The position numbers were made by a program, and so were the translations under genes. This document shows, piece after piece, positions 59,648 through 64,000 of a DNA stretch of 64,000 bases (within the stretch, counting starts at the first letter, position 1; every line of letters begins with the position of its first letter). The stretch is from the NCBI GenBank assembly GCA_034669045.1, contig JAXDOD010000026.1, positions 13,530 through 77,529 of the forward strand, in the 5' to 3' direction. The DNA comes from VAZQ01 sp034669045 (GTDB lineage: Bacteria; Pseudomonadota; Alphaproteobacteria; Rhizobiales; Xanthobacteraceae). The notes below the pieces were generated by a model. That model saw only the letters and a program-made list of their open reading frames with translations, searched no databases and had not been told where the DNA came from.

Positions 59648-60706
59648 TCACTTCAGCAGCGCTTGCGCGCGCGCGACGATGGCAGGCGAAGCATGCGCCA
59701 CGTCGGTGGCCAGCTTCTGCAGCTCGATGCCGGCCATGGGCCTGATATCCATGTTGAGCCGTTTTGCCTCGGCGAGAAACTCCGCGTCCGTCATGGTCTC
59801 GTCGAAGGCGCGGCGGAGCGCGTCGACCCGCGCGCGCGGAACCTCCGGCGGCGCGAACAAGGGCCTGCCGATCGACATGCTCGAATCGAACAGCGTCAAG
59901 ACCTCGCGGTCCATGTCGTTGCGGGCATAGTCGAGGATGAGCGGAACATCCCGCTTGGCAAATTCGGAAATCTCGGGGTCCTTGGCAGGCCCCCATTGCA
60001 CCAGCACGCTGATTTTTCCGTCTCTGAGGTGTTGCGCCATGGTGGCCTTCGCGGTGGACCACGAGTGCGACCCCATGCAGGTCACCTCGCCGCGCTCCAT
60101 CGCGAGCACGATCGCCGCGGCACCTTGATATCCAGCCACCACCCGGATGTTCGACCCGATAAGCTGATTGATGATCTTCGGGAAAACCACCGGGTTCGTG
60201 GTCGCGCCCGTGCCGCCGCAGATGATGTCGCGCTTTTTCGTCAGATCGCCCATCGTGGCGATGCCGGACTCGGCCCAGGCGATGGTGACCTGGTTGTCCA
60301 CGATGGGATTTCCGATCCAATTGAATTTCGCCGCGTCGAACTGGATGCCCTTTTGCTGCATCGCCTGGTCGAGCGGCGTGGACTGCGAGGTCACGCCGAG
60401 GACGCTGCCGTCCTTGGGCGCGATATTATAGAGCCAGTTCGAGGCATTGCGGCTCCCCGCGCCCAGCATGTTTTGCGCTATGGCGGTCGGATTTCCGGGA
60501 ATGTGCTGGGGCAGAAAGCGCGCCAGCAGCCGCCCATAGGCGTCATATCCGCCGCCGACCTCGTAACCGATGACGATATGAATCTGCCGGCCGCGATAAA
60601 AATCGGCAACCTCGTCGGCCTCGGCCGCGGGTGCCGCCCAGGCGGTGAGCAGGATGGCCGCCGGGCGTGCGGCGCGGAACCGACAGGCTGCGGACAAGGC
60701 TTCCAC
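59648..60706 (-). CDS. TctC/Bug-like tripartite tricarboxylate-type periplasmic binding protein
   Basis: The 352-residue protein has a signal-like segment (ARPAAILLTAWAAPAAEADE), then FYRGRQIHIVIGYEVGGGYD, the usual Bug-family start (normally GGxxD). NMLGAGSRNASNWLYN and CGGTGATTNPVVFPKI also fit. No ATG is found at the N-terminus; GTG 60706 is a plausible start, and the frame continues open to 60811 without signal character. It is an orphan: no TctA/TctB membrane genes are in the window. It probably binds an organic acid. Confidence 0.8.
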   Translation of the reverse strand: MEALSAACRFRAARPAAILLTAWAAPAAEADEVADFYRGRQIHIVIGYEVGGGYDAYGRLLARFLPQHIPGNPTAIAQNMLGAGSRNASNWLYNIAPKDGSVLGVTSQSTPLDQAMQQKGIQFDAAKFNWIGNPIVDNQVTIAWAESGIATMGDLTKKRDIICGGTGATTNPVVFPKIINQLIGSNIRVVAGYQGAAAIVLAMERGEVTCMGSHSWSTAKATMAQHLRDGKISVLVQWGPAKDPEISEFAKRDVPLILDYARNDMDREVLTLFDSSMSIGRPLFAPPEVPRARVDALRRAFDETMTDAEFLAEAKRLNMDIRPMAGIELQKLATDVAHASPAIVARAQALLK

Positions 60707-60885
60707 TTTTTTACAGTTGTTGTCGCTGCGAGGATTGTCGGCGTTGCGGCCGCGACCATAACGGGCGCGTCTCGCCGGATCAATGATCGCCGGCCGCAGG
60801 CTCGGCGGCATCGATTTTCGCGGTGAACTCCGCTACATCACCGTGAAACGACTCGTCCCCGCCTCCTGCCCGACGGAGACAACGC

Positions 60886-62661
60886 ATGGCCTACCGCGCG
60901 CCCGTCGCCGACATCGCCTTCACGCTCAGGCACGCCGCGGGCTTCGGGTCGGCGCTGGCGGAGGGTCTCTACGGCGACCTCGCCGAGGACGTGGTCGATG
61001 CCGTGCTCGAAGAGGCCGGCAGGTTCGCGACCGAGGTTTTGGCGCCTCTCAACCAAATCGGCGACCGCGAGGGCGCCCGCTTCAAGGACGGCACCGTCAC
61101 CACCGCGCCGGGCTGGAAGGACGCCTACCGCGACTGGGCCGCCGCCGGCTGGAACGGTCTCGCCGGACCTGCACGCTGGGGCGGACAGGAGCTGCCGCAC
61201 GCGGTCAACGCCGCCTGCATCGAGATGTGGAACTCGGCCGCCATGGCCTTCGGCCTCGGGCCGCTGCTGACCATGGGCGCGGTCGACGCGCTCGCGGCGC
61301 ACGGCAGCGACGCGCTACGCGACAGCTATCTCCCGAAGCTCATCTCCGGCGAATGGACCGGCTCCATGCAGCTCACCGAGCCGCAGGCCGGCTCCGACGT
61401 GGGCGCCTTGCGCACCAAGGCCGAGCGCGCCGGCGACGGCAGCTACCGCATCACCGGACAGAAGATCTTCATCACCTATGGCGAGCACGACCTCACCGAC
61501 AACATCATCCATTTCGTGCTGGCGCGTCTCCCTGACGGGCCGCCCGGCACGCGCGGCGTTTCGCTGTTCCTGGTGCCGAAGGTCCTGCCCAACCCCGACG
61601 GCTCGCCCGGGCCGCGCAACGACGTGCGCGCGCACTCGATCGAGCACAAGCTCGGCATCCACGGCTCGCCGACCTGCACCATGGTGTTCGGCGACCACGG
61701 CGGCGCCACCGGCTACATCATCGGCGAAGAGAACCGCGGCATGGCCTGCATGTTCACCATGATGAACCAGGCACGGCTGTCGGTGGGGCTGCAGGGCGTC
61801 GCCATCGCCGAGCGGGCGACCCAGCAGGCGCTCGCCTATGCACGCGAGCGCCGGCAGGGCCGTGCGACCGGCGGCAAAGACGGACCGAGCCCGATCATCG
61901 CGCACCCCGACGTCAAGCGCATGCTGCTCACCATGCGCGCGCAGACGCGGGCCGCGCGCGCGATCTGCTATGCCACGGCGGTCGCGCTCGACCGCTCGCA
62001 GCGCTCCGCCGACGAGGCGGCGCGCGCCGCCGGCAACGAGCGCGCCTCGCTGCTGACGCCGGTCGCAAAAGCCTACGCCACCGACATCGGCATCGAGGTG
62101 GCGTCGCTCGGCGTCCAGGTGCACGGCGGCATGGGCTTTATCGAGGAGACCGGCGCCGCGCAGCATTACCGCGACGCCCGCATCGCGGCGATCTACGAAG
62201 GCACCAACGGCATCCAGGCGATCGACCTGGTGATGCGCAAGCTGCCGCTCAACGGCGGCGCGACGGTCCGCGCCTACATCGCCGAACTGCGGCGCACCGT
62301 CGACGCCGTCAAGGCGGCGGACGATCCGGCGTTCGGCGCGACGCCCGCGCGGCTCGCCGAGGCCATCGACGCGCTCGCGCGCGCGACCGACTGGCTCCTC
62401 GGCCGCCAGCGGAACTCGCCCGACGCGGCGCTTGCCGGCGCCACGCCCTATCTGCGGCTGTTCGCGAATGCGGCCGGCGGCGCGCTGCTCGCCGAGGAGG
62501 CGCTCGCGGCGACGCGCATCCCGGGCGACGGCGCGGCGCCCGCTCGCATCGCCATCGCGCGCTTCTTCGCCGAGCATCTGGCGCCCGCTGCCTCCGGCCT
62601 CGAGCGCGACGTGGTCGATGGCGCCGACAGCGTCAACAATGCGGACGCCGCGCTGGCGTAG
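60886..62661 (+). CDS. Acyl-CoA dehydrogenase
   Basis: FAD-dependent oxidation of an acyl-CoA to the 2-enoyl-CoA. The 591-residue protein is of the longer subgroup with a C-terminal extension. Signatures are MQLTEPQAGSDVGALRTKAE, ITGQKIFITYGEHDLTDNIIHFVLAR, HKLGIHGSPTCTM, GVQVHGGMGFIEETGAAQHYRDARIAAIYEGTNGIQ, the last holding the catalytic-Glu region. GGAG lies shortly before ATG 60886. It is divergent from the TctC-like gene. Chain-length preference is unknown. Confidence 0.95.
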   Translation: MAYRAPVADIAFTLRHAAGFGSALAEGLYGDLAEDVVDAVLEEAGRFATEVLAPLNQIGDREGARFKDGTVTTAPGWKDAYRDWAAAGWNGLAGPARWGGQELPHAVNAACIEMWNSAAMAFGLGPLLTMGAVDALAAHGSDALRDSYLPKLISGEWTGSMQLTEPQAGSDVGALRTKAERAGDGSYRITGQKIFITYGEHDLTDNIIHFVLARLPDGPPGTRGVSLFLVPKVLPNPDGSPGPRNDVRAHSIEHKLGIHGSPTCTMVFGDHGGATGYIIGEENRGMACMFTMMNQARLSVGLQGVAIAERATQQALAYARERRQGRATGGKDGPSPIIAHPDVKRMLLTMRAQTRAARAICYATAVALDRSQRSADEAARAAGNERASLLTPVAKAYATDIGIEVASLGVQVHGGMGFIEETGAAQHYRDARIAAIYEGTNGIQAIDLVMRKLPLNGGATVRAYIAELRRTVDAVKAADDPAFGATPARLAEAIDALARATDWLLGRQRNSPDAALAGATPYLRLFANAAGGALLAEEALAATRIPGDGAAPARIAIARFFAEHLAPAASGLERDVVDGADSVNNADAALA

Positions 62662-62709
62662 CGATAGACGCCACTTTCGCCGGACCGCACGAGGGACTAC
62701 ATCTCCCCC

Positions 62710-63639
62710 ATGGCCACCCTCCTCATCACTCACCCGGCCTGCCTCGACCACCTCACGCCGCCCGGCCACCCCGAGCGGCCCGACCGGCTGCGCGCGATCG
62801 AGCGCGCGCTCGCGGACGAGCGCTTCAAGGCGCTGGTTCGGGTCGAGGCGCCGGCGGCGGACGCCGACACCATCGCGCTCTGCCATCCGCTCGACTACGT
62901 CACCGCCATCCGCGACGCGACCCCGAAGGAGGGATTGGTGCGGCTCGACGCCGACACTTCAATGTCACCGGGGAGCTACGAGGCGGCGATCCGCGCCGCC
63001 GGCGGCGCGGTGCATGCGGTCGACGAGGTGATGGCGGGACGCGCCGCGAACGGCTTCGTGGTGGCGCGCCCGCCCGGCCACCACACCGAGACCGCGCGCC
63101 CGATGGGTTTTTGCCTGTTCAATAACGCAGCGATCGCGGCCCGCTACGCACAGCGCCGCCATGGCATCGAGCGGGCGGCGGTCGTCGATTTCGACGTCCA
63201 TCACGGCAACGGCACGCAGGAAATCTTCTGGTCCGACCAGACCGTCATGTATTGCTCGACCCACCAGATGCCGCTGTTCCCGGGCACCGGCGCGGTGAGC
63301 GAGCGCGGCGAGCACGACACCATCGTCAATGCGCCGCTGCGCGCCGGCGATGACGGGCGCGTCTTTCGCCAGGCGTTCGAGACCACGATCCTGCCGCGGC
63401 TGCGGGACTTCAAGCCCGACCTGGTGGTGATCTCGGCCGGCTTCGACGCGCACCGGCGCGACCCGCTCGCGAACCTCCAGCTCGTCGAGGCCGATTTCGA
63501 CTGGGCGACGCTCAAACTCATGGAGATCGCGGACCAGAGCGCCAAGGGCCGCGTCGTCTCGGTGCTCGAAGGCGGCTACGATCTCGAAGGGCTCGCCAAT
63601 TCCGCCGCCGCCCACGCCGCCGCCTTGATGCGGGCCTAG
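62710..63639 (+). CDS. Histone-deacetylase-like amidohydrolase (class II/AcuC-AphA type)
   Basis: Zinc-dependent deacetylase of 309 residues. Signatures are RPPGHHTETARPMGFCLFNN (the two active-site His), VVDFDVHHGNGTQEIF (zinc ligands Asp and His), and ISAGFDAHRRDPL with the third zinc ligand Asp. Bacterial members deacetylate acetylpolyamines or proteins. ATG 62710 is 48 bp after the acyl-CoA dehydrogenase and 68 bp before xseB. Its neighbourhood with xseB is typical for Bradyrhizobium-like genomes, from memory. Confidence 0.95.
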   Translation: MATLLITHPACLDHLTPPGHPERPDRLRAIERALADERFKALVRVEAPAADADTIALCHPLDYVTAIRDATPKEGLVRLDADTSMSPGSYEAAIRAAGGAVHAVDEVMAGRAANGFVVARPPGHHTETARPMGFCLFNNAAIAARYAQRRHGIERAAVVDFDVHHGNGTQEIFWSDQTVMYCSTHQMPLFPGTGAVSERGEHDTIVNAPLRAGDDGRVFRQAFETTILPRLRDFKPDLVVISAGFDAHRRDPLANLQLVEADFDWATLKLMEIADQSAKGRVVSVLEGGYDLEGLANSAAAHAAALMRA

Positions 63640-63707
63640 GTTCGATTCGACCGCCGACCAGGGTAGACTTGCGGCGCGACTCGCCAGCCTGAAAACCGGA
63701 CCCGATC

Positions 63708-63953
63708 ATGGCCGACACCAACGACGTCAAGACACTGACCTTCGAACGCGCCATCGAGGAGCTCGAAACGATCGTCAAGCGGCTCGAAGAGGGCAAGGTC
63801 CCGCTCGAGGAATCGGTCGCGATCTACGAGCGCGGCGAGGCGCTCAAGCGCCGCTGCGAAGAGCTTTTGCGGCAAGCCGAGGCGCGGGTCGAAAAGATCA
63901 CCCTCGATGCGGCCGGCAAGCCGAGCGGCACCGAGCCGCTCGACGTCAACTAG
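63708..63953 (+). CDS. xseB: Exodeoxyribonuclease VII small subunit
   Basis: The 81-residue helical protein has the XseB core LTFERAIEELETIVKRLEEGKVPLEESVAIYERGEALKRRCEELL. It assembles with XseA into a nuclease that degrades single-stranded DNA. The start is supported by the family's short lead. The remaining 47 bp of the window hold no gene start I can support; in relatives dxs usually follows. Confidence 0.97.
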   Translation: MADTNDVKTLTFERAIEELETIVKRLEEGKVPLEESVAIYERGEALKRRCEELLRQAEARVEKITLDAAGKPSGTEPLDVN

Positions 63954-64000
63954 CGCGCGCATGCAGCATGCGAGGACGTCCGATCCGGTTATCCGTTCCG

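Overview
The window looks like chromosomal DNA of a GC-rich alphaproteobacterium of the order Hyphomicrobiales (Rhizobiales), probably near Bradyrhizobium, Rhodopseudomonas or Xanthobacteraceae. The grounds are the protein style, GTG and TTG starts in 4-bp overlaps, the neighbouring histone-deacetylase-like and xseB genes, a rhizobial-type palindromic repeat, and matches to EcfG (GGAAC-N16-CGTT), sigma-54 and PhoB-type sites. Genus is inferred. I see no rRNA, CRISPR array, prophage or insertion sequence. There is one tRNA, tRNA-Gln(UUG).

Layout. 1-10415: glycogen metabolism (glgP 3' part, glgC, glgA, convergent glgX) with ppc and a PfkB sugar kinase between them. 10749-18498: a surface-glycan cluster with a nucleotide-sugar ketoisomerase, aminotransferase, ATP-grasp enzyme, Gfo/Idh oxidoreductase and FkbM methyltransferase in one tightly coupled operon, then two glycosyltransferases. 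18630-21936: three exported proteins, the last a zinc-metalloprotease-like protein with six calcium-binding-type repeats. 22336-27035: a BMP-family (nucleoside-type) ABC transporter behind a textbook sigma-54 promoter match. 27218-29169: a CYTH-CHAD protein, then a tiny membrane protein behind a Pho-box-like repeat. 29253-31160: a multi-spanning GT-C-like membrane protein with an EcfG-type promoter.

The most unusual part is 31394-39822. One promoter with a palindrome over its -35 box precedes a di-heme c-type cytochrome of RoxA/peroxidase type, a cytochrome P450, a calcineurin-like phosphoesterase, a trypsin-like serine protease and a caspase-like cysteine protease, all co-directional. A heme-oxidation module followed by two unrelated protease families suggests a stress, signalling or conflict system. 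I know of no described system with this composition. Convergent to it are two exported beta-propeller proteins, one with a C-terminal heme-c site.

43158-48497 is a second compact operon with a TIGR04282/DUF2064-like transferase, GT87-like enzyme, radical SAM/SPASM enzyme, GT2, membrane cytochrome b and Tat-type molybdopterin enzyme. Next come a 24-residue membrane peptide with a strong EcfG-type promoter and a membrane protein. 49704-51678 is mostly non-coding, with tRNA-Gln, hairpins and a REP-like element. 51679-55439 holds a molybdenum hydroxylase of IorAB type and an exported protein with an EF-hand-like loop. 55711-59348 is a SWIM/SNF2 helicase pair. The window ends with a TctC-like binding protein, an acyl-CoA dehydrogenase, a histone-deacetylase-like hydrolase and xseB.

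All assignments come from reading the sequence by eye. No database search was run.
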